A DNA stretch of 64,000 nucleotides from Paracoccus benzoatiresistens (GTDB lineage Bacteria > Pseudomonadota > Alphaproteobacteria > Rhodobacterales > Rhodobacteraceae): positions 18,716 through 82,715 of the forward strand of contig NZ_JAPTYD010000013.1 of the NCBI RefSeq assembly GCF_026913015.1, given 5' to 3'. Shown one piece after another: positions 40,843 to 49,227 of this stretch. Numbering within the stretch: the stretch's first letter is position 1; every line of letters starts with the position of its first letter. The notes under the pieces were generated by a model. The model was not told the DNA's origin. It saw only the letters and a list, made by a program, of their open reading frames with translations, and made no database searches. The translations under genes were made by a program, and so were the position numbers.

Positions 40843-40848
40843 ACCGCC

Positions 40849-41619
40849 ATGACTTACGAAACCATCAAGTTCACGACCAGCGACGCCATCGCCACGCTGA
40901 CCCTGAACCGCCCGCAGGTGATGAACGCGCTGAGCAGCCAGATGCGGCGCGAGATCACGGACGCGGTCCAGACCCTGCCCGCAGACATGCGCTGCCTGGT
41001 CATCACCGGGGCAGGGCGCGGATTCTGCTCGGGCCAGGACCTGACCGACCGGGCGGCGGCGGCCGATCTGGAAGGCACGCTGCGCGGTGAATATGAACCC
41101 ATGCTGCGGGCGATCCGGGCCTGCCACGCGCCCGTGATCGCAGCCGTGAACGGCGTGGCGGCGGGGGCGGGGGCGAACCTCGCGCTGGCGGCCGACGTGG
41201 TGATCGCGGCCGAAAGCGCCAGCTTCATCCAGGCCTTCGCGCGGATCGGGCTGGTCCCGGATGCGGGCGGGACCTTCATCATCCCCCGCGCCGTGGGCGC
41301 CGCCCGTGCGCTTGGCATGATGCTGTTCGCCGAACCCGTCAGCGCCCGGCAGGCCGCCGACTGGGGCCTGATCTGGGAAGCGCTGCCCGACGATGCCTTT
41401 GCCGAAGGCGTCGCCGCCCGTGCCCGGCACCTGGCCCAAGGACCGACCGCCGCCTATCGCGCCATCCGCGAAGCGGTCGGGGCGTCCTTCGGGAACGACC
41501 TGGACGCCCAGCTTGCGCTGGAAGCGCGGCTGCAGGGCGAGGCCGGCCGCACGGCGGATTTCGCCGAAGGCGTGGCGGCGTTTCTGGAAAAGCGTCCGGC
41601 GCGGTTTGCGGGCCGCTGA
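40849..41619 (+). CDS. enoyl-CoA hydratase/isomerase family protein
   Basis: 256 residues of the crotonase fold. Oxyanion-hole motifs are GRGFCSGQDL and NGVAAGAGANLALAADVVIA; ARIGLVPDAGGTFI follows. These motifs resemble PaaG-type isomerases of phenylacetate breakdown, which would fit with the indolepyruvate oxidoreductase about 9 kb away, but general beta-oxidation is equally possible. The start is ATG 40849. It converges tightly with the Nudix gene (stop codons adjacent). Confidence 0.88.
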   Translation: MTYETIKFTTSDAIATLTLNRPQVMNALSSQMRREITDAVQTLPADMRCLVITGAGRGFCSGQDLTDRAAAADLEGTLRGEYEPMLRAIRACHAPVIAAVNGVAAGAGANLALAADVVIAAESASFIQAFARIGLVPDAGGTFIIPRAVGAARALGMMLFAEPVSARQAADWGLIWEALPDDAFAEGVAARARHLAQGPTAAYRAIREAVGASFGNDLDAQLALEARLQGEAGRTADFAEGVAAFLEKRPARFAGR

Positions 41620-42303
41620 TCAGGCGATCTGCGCAAAACGCGGAGCAGGGGTGCGGTTGTCGAAGAAGGGCACCGTATCCGGCACCGGCAGGCATGCGTC
41701 CTGGGGAAGCCCTGCGATCAGGTCGGCAAGTTCGGCCAGCACGACCTCGGTGATGAAGGGCAGGTCCAGGGCGCGGGCCTCGGCCAGGGGCACCCAATGC
41801 AGGTGCGAAAGCTCGTCGCAGGCGCGGCTGAAATCGTCGGGGTCGGTGGCAAGGCAGGCGGCATCGGCCACGAAGAAGTGCGCATCAAACCGGCGTGGGC
41901 GGCCGGGGGGTGTGATCGCCCGGAACAGATAGACCAGCGCCGAGGCATCGGGGCACAGGCCCGCCTCGGCAAAGCCGGGCCAGGTGCTGTGTCCGGGGCG
42001 GCCGATCAGCTGGCCGGTTTCCTCGGCCAATTCGCGCAGGGCAGCGGCGGCGATGGCATCGGGATCGGGAAGGGTCCCGGGCCGGGGCTCTCGGACCAGG
42101 CGGCTGCGATGCGGCTCGGCCAGCGGCGCGGTCAAGGGGGCTGAAGCGTCACCGGGATCGACCGCGCCGCCCGGAAAGACGTATTTCGACGGCATGAAGA
42201 CCGCTCCCGCGCCGCGCATCCCCATCAGCACCGACACACCCTCGGCCTGCCTGCGCAGCAGGATGATCGTCGCCGCATCGCGGATGGGCGTGGCCCCTGT
42301 CAT
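41620..42303 (-). CDS. Nudix hydrolase with extended Nudix box
   Basis: 227 residues. The Nudix motif is split by an insertion: VFPGGAVDPGDAS, then AAAALRELAEETGQL, as in NUDT19-like and CoA pyrophosphatase-like Nudix proteins. It hydrolyses a nucleoside diphosphate-linked compound; the substrate is unknown. The ATG at 42303 overlaps the DUF983 stop by 4 bases (ATGA), and the 3' end is adjacent to the enoyl-CoA hydratase stop. Confidence 0.88.
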   Translation of the reverse strand: MTGATPIRDAATIILLRRQAEGVSVLMGMRGAGAVFMPSKYVFPGGAVDPGDASAPLTAPLAEPHRSRLVREPRPGTLPDPDAIAAAALRELAEETGQLIGRPGHSTWPGFAEAGLCPDASALVYLFRAITPPGRPRRFDAHFFVADAACLATDPDDFSRACDELSHLHWVPLAEARALDLPFITEVVLAELADLIAGLPQDACLPVPDTVPFFDNRTPAPRFAQIA

Positions 42304-42710
42304 GAGCCGGGCCGGGTCGCGGAGGCGCCGAAGCCGTGCATCCGCCGCGCCCATTGCAGCCCCACCATCGCGCCCTTGATCCGCGGCAACAGCAGCAGAG
42401 ACAGGATGATCGCGCCCGCGCCGAAGGTATAGATCATCGTCATCGCCGAAGGCCGCCAGGCGATATAGCAGGCCAGCAGCAGCGGCGCGCCCAGATGCGA
42501 CACCAGCAGGATCGTCAGATAGGCGGGGCCATCGTCGGCGCGCTGGTGATGCAGCGCCTCGCCGCAGGCCGGGCAGTGATCGGCGACCTTCAGGAAGGAG
42601 CTGAACAGCCGACCCTCGCCGCAGGCCGGGCAGCGGCCCAAGGCCCCGCGCAGCATGGCCTGCCCCGTGGAGCGTTCGGCCGAAGCGCTTTGGGCAAGGT
42701 TGTCTGACAT
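42300..42710 (-). CDS. DUF983 membrane protein with two zinc-type Cys pairs
   Basis: 136 residues. Two CPACGE motifs (GRCPACGEGRLF and HCPACGEALHH) lie before two membrane segments (LTILLVSHLGAPLLLACYIAW and YTFGAGAIILSLLLLPRI). DUF983 proteins have no settled function and the paired Cys suggest a zinc ribbon. ATG 42710 has GGAG upstream. It is coupled to the Nudix gene by an ATGA overlap. Confidence 0.85.
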   Translation of the reverse strand: MSDNLAQSASAERSTGQAMLRGALGRCPACGEGRLFSSFLKVADHCPACGEALHHQRADDGPAYLTILLVSHLGAPLLLACYIAWRPSAMTMIYTFGAGAIILSLLLLPRIKGAMVGLQWARRMHGFGASATRPGS

Positions 42711-42811
42711 GGCAAGCTCCGGCGGCAAGGGGCAGGGGCAATGTAGGCCCTGAGCGCCGCCCCTGCCAGCCCCATAGGCGACAAGGTTCTGCGTCTTTCG
42801 TCGCAAACGGC

Positions 42812-44197
42812 TCAGTGGACCGGCTGCATCGGCGCCATCAGCACGCGGTTCCGGCCCAGCGACTTTGCCGCGATCATCGCCCGGTCGGCCCGTTCCAGCG
42901 CGATTTCGGCCAGCACATCGGGGCGGCTGATGTAGAAGGGCGCCTGTTCCAGGGCGACACCGATCGACAGCGTGACCTGCACCTGCCCCCCGCCCGAGAT
43001 GCGGGGCAGCAAGATCGGGTGCATTTCCACGGCGCGGCGGATGTCCTCGGCCATGTGATAGGCCTCGGACTCGGTCGCCTCGGGCAGCACGACCAGGAAT
43101 TCCTCCCCTCCAAGGCGGGCGCTCAGGCCCCGGCCGGCTACGGTCCCCTCGACACGGCGGGCGACATCGCACAACACCGCATCGCCGGCCGCATGGCCGA
43201 AATTGTCGTTGATCGCCTTGAATCGGTCCAGATCCAGGGCCATCACCGCAAAGCTGGACTGCTGGCGCATGGCGGCGCCCGCGATCTCGGTCAGTTGCGG
43301 CTGCGCGTAGCGGCGGTTGTAAAGCCCGGTCAGCGGGTCGGTCATCGCCCAGGCCATGTTGCGCTTCATCTCCTCGCGCCGGCTGTCGGCGCGGCGCTTG
43401 CGATCCAGCTGGTTGCGCAGGGCGAGGGCCGCAATCTCGGCATTGTTGTCGGCGCCGGGATCCAGGGGCAGCACCTCGCCCGCGCCCAGATCCAGCGCGA
43501 TGGCGCAGAGATCCTCCCGCTCGGGCGCGACAAGCACGGCAAAGCCCGCCTCCTTCGAGCCGTTTCGGGACCGCAGTTCCGACAGCAGCCGCAGCCCGTC
43601 GCCCTTCCGGTCGATATCGGCCGCGATGATGTAGAGATCCGCACCATCGCCCTGGGACGCTGCGCTGAGCGTCTCGTCGGGGCTGGAGATCGCAAAGCGG
43701 CAGTTCAGCCGCGGCTGCAGGATATGGCGCCAGCGCTGCGCGCGGGCGGGCTGGTCGGCCACAAGCACGACATTGCCGGACGGCGCGTGGGCAAAGCCGG
43801 CCGCGGCCTCGGCCATGGCGAAGTTCGGGGCATCACCGGTCTCGGAATCGCGCAGAAGGCCGCGCACGCGCGCAAGAAGCATCTGTTCCTCGACCCGCGG
43901 ATCCAGGACGGCCGAGGCCCCGGCCTCCAGCGCCTCGACCCGGCGCTGGCCGTCGGCAAGCGCCAGCACCGGCGTCCGGGGCCGTTCGACGGAAACAAGC
44001 CGGAAGAAGTCGGCCAGGGGCAGCCCGGAAAAGCCCGGCCCCAGCAGGATCAGGTCGGGGCGGCCCGAGCGCAGTTGCGACACGACATCCTCGACCGTCG
44101 CGGCCGACAGGACGTCGTAGCACGCCCCGGAGAGCCTGACTTTCAGGCTGATCCGACTTGTCGCGCTGCTTTCTGCAACAAGGATACATGCAGTCAT
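42812..44197 (-). CDS. PleD-like diguanylate cyclase with degenerate receiver domains
   Basis: 461 residues with the PleD layout: two receiver-like domains (about 1-120 and 140-265) and a GGDEF domain (about 290-450). The catalytic motif is GGEEF (residues 363-367), so it should make c-di-GMP. Residue 53, the phospho-acceptor Asp of PleD, is Gly (DLILLGPG), and the second receiver also lacks a canonical Asp pattern. The inhibitory I-site RxxD, five residues before GGEEF, reads RGLS (354-357), so product feedback is probably lost. It is divergent from the DUF3572 gene, as in other alphaproteobacterial pleD neighbourhoods. Confidence 0.88.
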   Translation of the reverse strand: MTACILVAESSATSRISLKVRLSGACYDVLSAATVEDVVSQLRSGRPDLILLGPGFSGLPLADFFRLVSVERPRTPVLALADGQRRVEALEAGASAVLDPRVEEQMLLARVRGLLRDSETGDAPNFAMAEAAAGFAHAPSGNVVLVADQPARAQRWRHILQPRLNCRFAISSPDETLSAASQGDGADLYIIAADIDRKGDGLRLLSELRSRNGSKEAGFAVLVAPEREDLCAIALDLGAGEVLPLDPGADNNAEIAALALRNQLDRKRRADSRREEMKRNMAWAMTDPLTGLYNRRYAQPQLTEIAGAAMRQQSSFAVMALDLDRFKAINDNFGHAAGDAVLCDVARRVEGTVAGRGLSARLGGEEFLVVLPEATESEAYHMAEDIRRAVEMHPILLPRISGGGQVQVTLSIGVALEQAPFYISRPDVLAEIALERADRAMIAAKSLGRNRVLMAPMQPVH

Positions 44198-44300
44198 GGA
44201 TGACGCGCCTCTTTCCGACGATCTTTCGAAAGAATGTCATTGATTCCTTAACAAAGCGTTTCCAAACAGTCGTCCAGCGAACCGCAGAACGAGGGCAGCG

Positions 44301-44588
44301 ATGACATATAAGCGAGAATCCGCGCAGGAACTGGCAACGGCCGCCCTGCTTTACCTGGCCGAGCGGCCCGAGCTGATCGAAGCCTTCCTGGGGGCGACCG
44401 GGCTTCAGCCGCAGGACCTGCGCCGGGTCGCCTCGAGCCCCGAGATGGCGCTGCATGTCCTGGACTTCCTGCTGGAAGACGACCAGAGGGTGATGGAGGC
44501 CGCCGCCGAGCTGCAGATCCCTCCGGCGGACCTGATGCATGCGCGGACGGCGCTGGCCGGTCCGGGAAGCTATGGCTGGCAGGTCTGA
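44301..44588 (+). CDS. DUF3572 small protein
   Basis: 95 residues, all helical: QELATAALLYLAERPELIEAFLGATGLQPQDLR and a C-terminal MHARTALAGPGSYGW. It matches DUF3572, which often neighbours pleD in alphaproteobacteria and has no known function. It is divergent from the PleD-like cyclase. The ribosome site is weak (GGCAGCG before ATG 44301). Confidence 0.75.
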   Translation: MTYKRESAQELATAALLYLAERPELIEAFLGATGLQPQDLRRVASSPEMALHVLDFLLEDDQRVMEAAAELQIPPADLMHARTALAGPGSYGWQV

Positions 44589-44639
44589 GTTTGCGGTTTG
44601 TTCACCTTTTGCATCTAGGAAGGATGCCGGAGGTGAGAC

Positions 44640-45152
44640 ATGCACGATCTGGTCAACCGCGCGATCGAGAAGTTCCTGCACGCGGAATCGGTGCACGAGG
44701 TCGAGGCGGGCCTGCTGCCCCCTGGCCTGATGCTGCGGAATGCGGCGCAGCAACTGGGCAAGCCCGTCGACGAGCTGGTCGAGGATCTAGGCGCCTGGCT
44801 GGTGCGGCAGGATGAAATCTGGCGACTGCTGCGCTTTTGCGGCAGCGATTTCCTGGACTTCCTGCTGCGCCTGGACGAGCTGCCCGAGCGCATCCGCCTG
44901 ATCACCGATGACGTGGAGGTCCCCGAGATCGCGCTGTCGCGCGGCGCCGACGGCCTGGTCTGGGTGACGATCGCGGCCGGCTCGCCCGTCTGGACGGCGC
45001 TGCTCAGCGGCCTGCTGCGGGCCATGGCCGACGACTACGGAACGCTTTGCGTTATCACCCGCAGCAAGGAGGGGATCTGCATCGACGTTTCCGACCTGGC
45101 CTTTGCCGAGGCGCGGACCTTCCGCCTGTCAGCCCGGGCCGGCCAGGCATGA
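44640..45152 (+). CDS. H-NOX-like protein lacking the heme-ligand histidine
   Basis: 170 residues aligned by eye with heme-NO-binding (H-NOX) proteins: MHDLVNRAIEKFL at the start, then AAQQLGKPVDELVEDLGAWLV, then RFCGSDFLDFLLRLDEL. Canonical members have the proximal heme His in LDEIH or LDDLH; here that position is Pro82 (LDELPERIRL). No His occurs after residue 19, and the YxSxR heme-propionate motif is not visible. The N-terminal part is shorter than usual. It probably signals without heme, or binds a different ligand, to the HNOBA-GGDEF cyclase encoded next (ATGA overlap). Confidence 0.65.
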   Translation: MHDLVNRAIEKFLHAESVHEVEAGLLPPGLMLRNAAQQLGKPVDELVEDLGAWLVRQDEIWRLLRFCGSDFLDFLLRLDELPERIRLITDDVEVPEIALSRGADGLVWVTIAAGSPVWTALLSGLLRAMADDYGTLCVITRSKEGICIDVSDLAFAEARTFRLSARAGQA

Positions 45153-46156
45153 CGCAGGAACTGGCACTGGACCGGGCGGCGCTGGACCGGCTGATGCCCA
45201 TGCATCTCTGCCTGGCCCAGAACGGTGCGATCCGCTTCTGCGGCCCGACCATGGGGAAGCTGGTCCCGCCCGGCGCGAAGCTGGTCGAGGATATCTTTGT
45301 CGAGGCCAAGGGCTCCGGGACCGGCTGCGTGATCTCGCAGATTCGCGCCGCCGATCCGGGCAAGCGCCTGGCCCTGAGGCTGCGGCATCACCGCCAGATG
45401 CTGCTGCGCGGCCATGTCGTGGCACCCGCTCCTGGAGGGCTGCTGCTGAACTTCGGCTTCGGGGTATCGCTGTCCGATGCGGTTGCCGGCTTCGGGCTGA
45501 CGGAAAGCGACTTTGCGCCCACGGAACTGGCGCTGGAACTGATGTTTCTGAAGGAAGCGAACCGCGCCATCCAGGGCGAGCTGGCGCGCTTCAACCGCCA
45601 CCTGATGCTGGCCCGCCTGGATGCCGAGCGCGAGGCCCATACCGATCCGCTGACCGGATTGCTGAACCGCCGCGGGCTGATGGCCGCGATGCGCAACGCG
45701 CTGGACCCGGGCGCAAGGCAGGCCTTTGCCCTGGCGCATCTGGATCTCGACAACTTCAAGCAGGTGAACGACCGCCTGGGCCACGCGACCGGCGACCGCC
45801 TGCTGCGCGACGTGGCGCAGGTCCTGAACCGCGTGACCCGCAGCCGCGACCATGTGGCCCGGATCGGCGGGGACGAATTCGTGCTGGTCCTGGGCGGATC
45901 CTGGTCCGGCGAGGCGCTGACGGGCCTCGGCACGCGGATCATCCGGGGGATCGAACAGGTCTCGCCGGGGGATTGCGGCGTTTCGGCCAGCCTGGGGATC
46001 GTCCTGTCCACAGGCTATGGCCAAGGCGACATAGACCTGATGCTGAACGATGCGGATGTTGCGCTGTATCAGTCGAAGCGGGCGGGCAAGGGGCGGGTTT
46101 CGGTGGCGCCCCTTGCCATGGACCACGACCTCAGGCCGCGTCCAGCGCCGCGATGA
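45149..46156 (+). CDS. HNOBA-domain diguanylate cyclase
   Basis: 335 residues. The N-terminal 130 residues resemble the heme-NO-binding-associated (HNOBA) domain (LMPMHLCLAQNGAIRFCGPTMG ... FGLTESDFAPTELALELMFLKE). A coiled-coil (residues about 135-160) and a GGDEF domain follow. Active motif GGDEF (240-244) and I-site RSRD (231-234) are both intact, so it should make c-di-GMP with feedback inhibition. It overlaps the H-NOX-like gene by 4 bases and so forms a sensor-cyclase pair. Its 3' end overlaps tpiA by 26 bases in opposite direction. Confidence 0.82.
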   Translation: MTQELALDRAALDRLMPMHLCLAQNGAIRFCGPTMGKLVPPGAKLVEDIFVEAKGSGTGCVISQIRAADPGKRLALRLRHHRQMLLRGHVVAPAPGGLLLNFGFGVSLSDAVAGFGLTESDFAPTELALELMFLKEANRAIQGELARFNRHLMLARLDAEREAHTDPLTGLLNRRGLMAAMRNALDPGARQAFALAHLDLDNFKQVNDRLGHATGDRLLRDVAQVLNRVTRSRDHVARIGGDEFVLVLGGSWSGEALTGLGTRIIRGIEQVSPGDCGVSASLGIVLSTGYGQGDIDLMLNDADVALYQSKRAGKGRVSVAPLAMDHDLRPRPAPR

Positions 46157-46877
46157 TCCGGCCGAAATCCGCGGCCTTGAGGCTGGCCCCGCCGACCAGC
46201 GCGCCGTCCACATGGGGAAGGGCAAAGATCTGCGCCGCATTGTCCGGCTTGACGCTGCCGCCGTAAAGCAGCCGGACCTGGCTGGCATCCCCGACCTTGC
46301 CAGCCAGCCTTTCGCGCATCAGGGCATGAACCTCGGCGATCTGGTCGTTGGTCGGGGTGCGCCCGGTGCCGATGGCCCAGACCGGCTCATAGGCGATGAC
46401 GGTGTTTGCCGCCGTCGCCCCCTCGGGGATCGATCCGTCAAGCTGCGAGGCGATCACCGTCAGGGTTTCCTCTCGGTCGCGCTGCGCTTCGGTCTCGCCC
46501 ACGCAGATGATCGCGGTCAGACCGGCGGCATGGGCGGCCGCCGCCTTGGCCGCGACCACGGCATCCGTCTCGCCGTGATCGGCGCGGCGTTCGGAATGGC
46601 CCAGGATCACGTAGCTTGCGCCCACGCCCTTCAACTGCGCCGCCGCGATGTCGCCCGTATGCGCCCCCGAGGCCTTGGCATGGCAATCCTGCCCGCCCAA
46701 GGCGATTGCCCCGCCATCGACCCGCGCCTTCATGGGGTGCAGCAGCACCGCGGGGGGGCAGATCAGAACCTCGCAACCGGGGGCGGGATGGGCCGCGACC
46801 AAGGCATCGATCTCGGCCAGCGCGGCCAGATCGCCGTTCATCTTCCAGTTTCCAGCGGCCAGTTTGCGCGGTGCCAT
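46131..46877 (-). CDS. tpiA: triosephosphate isomerase
   Basis: Interconverts dihydroxyacetone phosphate and glyceraldehyde 3-phosphate (glycolysis and gluconeogenesis). It has 248 residues. Catalytic residues are visible: Lys12 in AGNWKMN, His in ILGHSERR, Glu in AYEPVWAIGTG, and the phosphate loop LYGGSVKPDN. ATG 46877 has AGGAGG upstream. It converges with the HNOBA cyclase gene with a 26-base overlap at the 3' ends. Confidence 0.98.
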   Translation of the reverse strand: MAPRKLAAGNWKMNGDLAALAEIDALVAAHPAPGCEVLICPPAVLLHPMKARVDGGAIALGGQDCHAKASGAHTGDIAAAQLKGVGASYVILGHSERRADHGETDAVVAAKAAAAHAAGLTAIICVGETEAQRDREETLTVIASQLDGSIPEGATAANTVIAYEPVWAIGTGRTPTNDQIAEVHALMRERLAGKVGDASQVRLLYGGSVKPDNAAQIFALPHVDGALVGGASLKAADFGRIIAALDAA

Positions 46878-46973
46878 GCCATTCCTCCTGAGCTTTGCCA
46901 GCGGCTTAGGGCGACAGGAGGCGCTTCGCAATCATGATAGCGCCGCAACCGGGCAGGAAATCAGCCGCCAGGA

Positions 46974-47345
46974 TCAGCCGCCCGTGCGGCTGCCGTCCAG
47001 CGGCTCGAACCGCACCGATTCGCCGCATCCGCAAGCATCGGTCACGTTGGGGTTGCGGAACCGGAAGCCGGATTCCAGCAGGCCGTTCTCGTAATCGATC
47101 TCGGTTCCGAACAGGAACATCTGCGCGCGGGGCGCGATCAGCACCCGGGCCGCGCCCTGCTCGACGACTTCCTCGTTCGGTTCGGCGGTCTCGACCAGAT
47201 CCATGGTGTATTCCATGCCGGCGCAGCCGCCCTTCTTCAGCCCGATGCGCAGGCCAAAGGCGTTCCTGCCCGTCATCAGCCGGGCGATCTGGCGCTCGGC
47301 GGCAGGCGTGATCTTGACCGGAGACGATCCGGGAATGGCAAACAT
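46974..47345 (-). CDS. sufA: A-type iron-sulfur cluster carrier (SufA/ErpA-like)
   Basis: 123 residues, HesB/IscA family. The three cluster Cys are conserved: Cys41 in KKGGCAGMEY, and Cys105 and Cys107 in DACGCGES. It transfers Fe-S clusters to target proteins. ATG 47345 (MFAIPGSSPVKITPAAERQI) has AAGGA upstream. It follows sufT on the same strand with 178 bases between. Family assignment is clear, but SufA versus ErpA is not decidable here. Confidence 0.9.
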   Translation of the reverse strand: MFAIPGSSPVKITPAAERQIARLMTGRNAFGLRIGLKKGGCAGMEYTMDLVETAEPNEEVVEQGAARVLIAPRAQMFLFGTEIDYENGLLESGFRFRNPNVTDACGCGESVRFEPLDGSRTGG

Positions 47346-47411
47346 GGGCGCGATCCTTCTGTTCGCACGAAAGATAATGCTGCACCCCGCCGCCATCAAG
47401 ACGCGGGTGTC

Positions 47412-47502
47412 CTTCACCTCGGTCCAAATATCCCACCGGGGGCGGCGCCGGTTGGTGCGCCACGGGTTCAGGAACCAGCCGGCGAGGGGACGCGAAGTCC
47501 CC
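47412..47502 (-). repeat. hairpin plus GGGATATTT intergenic element, copy 2
   Basis: On the minus strand a stem GGGGAC/GTCCCC with loop TTCGC (47486-47502) is followed, after a GC-rich spacer, by GTGGGATATTTGGACC and GAGGTGAAG (about 47412-47436). The TTCGC loop and GGGATATTT-GTGAAG tail match the element at 17836-17880. It follows the sufT stop and may act as a terminator. This is the second of two copies in the window. Confidence 0.5.
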
Positions 47503-47523
47503 CGGCTGCCGCCTCGGGCAAGC

Positions 47524-47877
47524 CTACATGAAGCCCAGTTCCAGCCGCGCCTCGTCGGACATCATGTCCATGCCCCACTGCGGCTGGAAGGTCATCTCGA
47601 CATCGACCTGCTTGACGCCCGGAATGGCCTCGACCGCATCGGCGACCCAGCCCGGCATCTCGCCCGCGACGGGGCAGCCGGGGGCGGTCAGGGTCATGAC
47701 GACGCGGACCTCGTTCTGGTCGTTGATGGCGATGGTGTAGATCAGCCCTAGGTCGAAGATGTTGACCGGGATCTCGGGGTCGTAGACCGTCTTGCAGGCC
47801 TCGACGACGCTGTCATAAAGCGGATGGTCGGTGGACGAGGGCGCGATCAGCGGGGCGCCTTCCTGCAGCTCGGTCAT
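47524..47877 (-). CDS. sufT: Fe-S assembly protein SufT (DUF59/MIP18-like)
   Basis: 117 residues. The MIP18 (DUF59) signature is present: VYDPEIPVNIFDLGLIYTIAI and MTLTAPGCPVAGEMPGWV. SufT aids maturation of Fe-S proteins. Here it stands apart from the main suf operon but upstream of an A-type carrier. It is divergent from tgt. The start at 47877 is supported by the conserved downstream sequence. Confidence 0.92.
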   Translation of the reverse strand: MTELQEGAPLIAPSSTDHPLYDSVVEACKTVYDPEIPVNIFDLGLIYTIAINDQNEVRVVMTLTAPGCPVAGEMPGWVADAVEAIPGVKQVDVEMTFQPQWGMDMMSDEARLELGFM

Positions 47878-48002
47878 GGCGTGTTCCTGTCAAATGCGCC
47901 ATGTATATAGGCGAACACCCCCGTCAGGTCCAGAGATTGGCCCAGATTGCGGACCCCGCCCGCATTCGCTAGACACGGCCGGTTCCAGCGACAGGCAGGC
48001 CG

Positions 48003-49133
48003 ATGAGCGATCGTTTCCATTTCACCCTTCACGCGACCGACGGGCGCGCCCGCACCGGGACGATCCACACCCCGCGGGGCGAGATCCGCACGCCCGCCTT
48101 CATGCCCGTGGGCACCGCCGCCACCGTCAAGGCGATGCTGCCGGAATCGGTCCGCGCCACGGGGGCCGACATCCTGCTGGGCAATACCTATCACTTGATG
48201 CTGCGCCCGGGTGCCGAGCGCATCGCCCGCCTGGGGGGCCTGCACCGTTTCATGAACTGGGACCGGCCGATCCTGACCGATTCGGGTGGATTCCAGGTCA
48301 TGTCGCTGGCCGCGTTGCGCAAGCTGACGGAAGACGGCGTGACCTTCTCGTCCCATGTCGACGGGTCGAAGCACATGCTGTCGCCGGAAACCAGCATGGA
48401 GATCCAGCGCCTTCTGGGCAGCGACATCGTCATGTGCTTCGACGAATGCCCGGCCCTGCCCGCGCCCGAGGAGGACGTGGCCAAATCCATGCGCCTGTCG
48501 ATGCGGTGGGCGCGGCGGTCGCGCGATGCCTTCGGCGACCGGCCGGGGCATGCGCTGTTCGGCATCATGCAGGGCGGCGTCACGCCGGAGCTGCGCGAGG
48601 AATCCGCCGAGGCGCTGAAATCCATCGGCTTCGACGGCTACGCCGTCGGCGGCCTGGCCGTGGGCGAGGGGCAGGAGGCGATGTTCGGCGTTCTTGACTA
48701 TGCGCCGGGTTTCCTGCCCACCGACAAGCCGCGCTATCTGATGGGGGTGGGAAAGCCCGACGACATCGTCGGTGCCGTGCAGCGCGGCATCGACATGATG
48801 GATTGCGTGCTGCCCTCGCGTTCCGGGCGCACGGGACAGGCCTGGACGCGACGGGGCCAGGTCAACATCAAGAACGCGCGCCATGCCGACGACCCGCGCC
48901 CGCTGGACGAGCATTGCACCTGTCCCGCCTGCACCGGCTACAGCCGCGCCTATCTGCACCATGTCTTCCGGGCGGGCGAAATGATCAGCGGGATGCTTCT
49001 GACCTGGCACAACCTGCATTACTTCCAGGAACTGATGGCGGGCCTGCGCGGCGCCATTGCCGGGGGCAGGCTGGACGATTTCGTTGCCGATTTTCACGCC
49101 ACCCGGGCCGAGGGGGATATTCCGCCGCTCTGA
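48003..49133 (+). CDS. tgt: queuine tRNA-ribosyltransferase
   Basis: Exchanges guanine for the queuosine precursor at position 34 of tRNAs with GUN anticodons. It has 376 residues. Active-site and binding loops are visible: [17 protein letters not shown] (Asp), [19 protein letters not shown], and the zinc site [16 protein letters not shown]. The start is ATG 48003. No queuosine-synthesis neighbours lie in the window. It is followed 94 bases later by rnd. Confidence 0.97.
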   Translation: MSDRFHFTLHATDGRARTGTIHTPRGEIRTPAFMPVGTAATVKAMLPESVRATGADILLGNTYHLMLRPGAERIARLGGLHRFMNWDRPILTDSGGFQVMSLAALRKLTEDGVTFSSHVDGSKHMLSPETSMEIQRLLGSDIVMCFDECPALPAPEEDVAKSMRLSMRWARRSRDAFGDRPGHALFGIMQGGVTPELREESAEALKSIGFDGYAVGGLAVGEGQEAMFGVLDYAPGFLPTDKPRYLMGVGKPDDIVGAVQRGIDMMDCVLPSRSGRTGQAWTRRGQVNIKNARHADDPRPLDEHCTCPACTGYSRAYLHHVFRAGEMISGMLLTWHNLHYFQELMAGLRGAIAGGRLDDFVADFHATRAEGDIPPL

Positions 49134-49227
49134 TCCGCCGGTCCGGTTAACCAAAAACCCTTCCCAAGGCGGAAACTTGGTCTTATGCCGGTCGGACTGG
49201 CGGACGAACCGCCCGGCAGAAGGCCCC

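Noticed and set aside
44248..44262. TTAA-N7-TTTC between the PleD-like cyclase and DUF3572, as a CtrA site
   Set aside because: Only one half-site fits; in a region with several TTAA this is weak evidence.
46131..46156. 26-base 3' overlap of the HNOBA cyclase and tpiA as a regulatory antisense device
   Set aside because: Short convergent overlaps are common in compact genomes and no further signal supports regulation.
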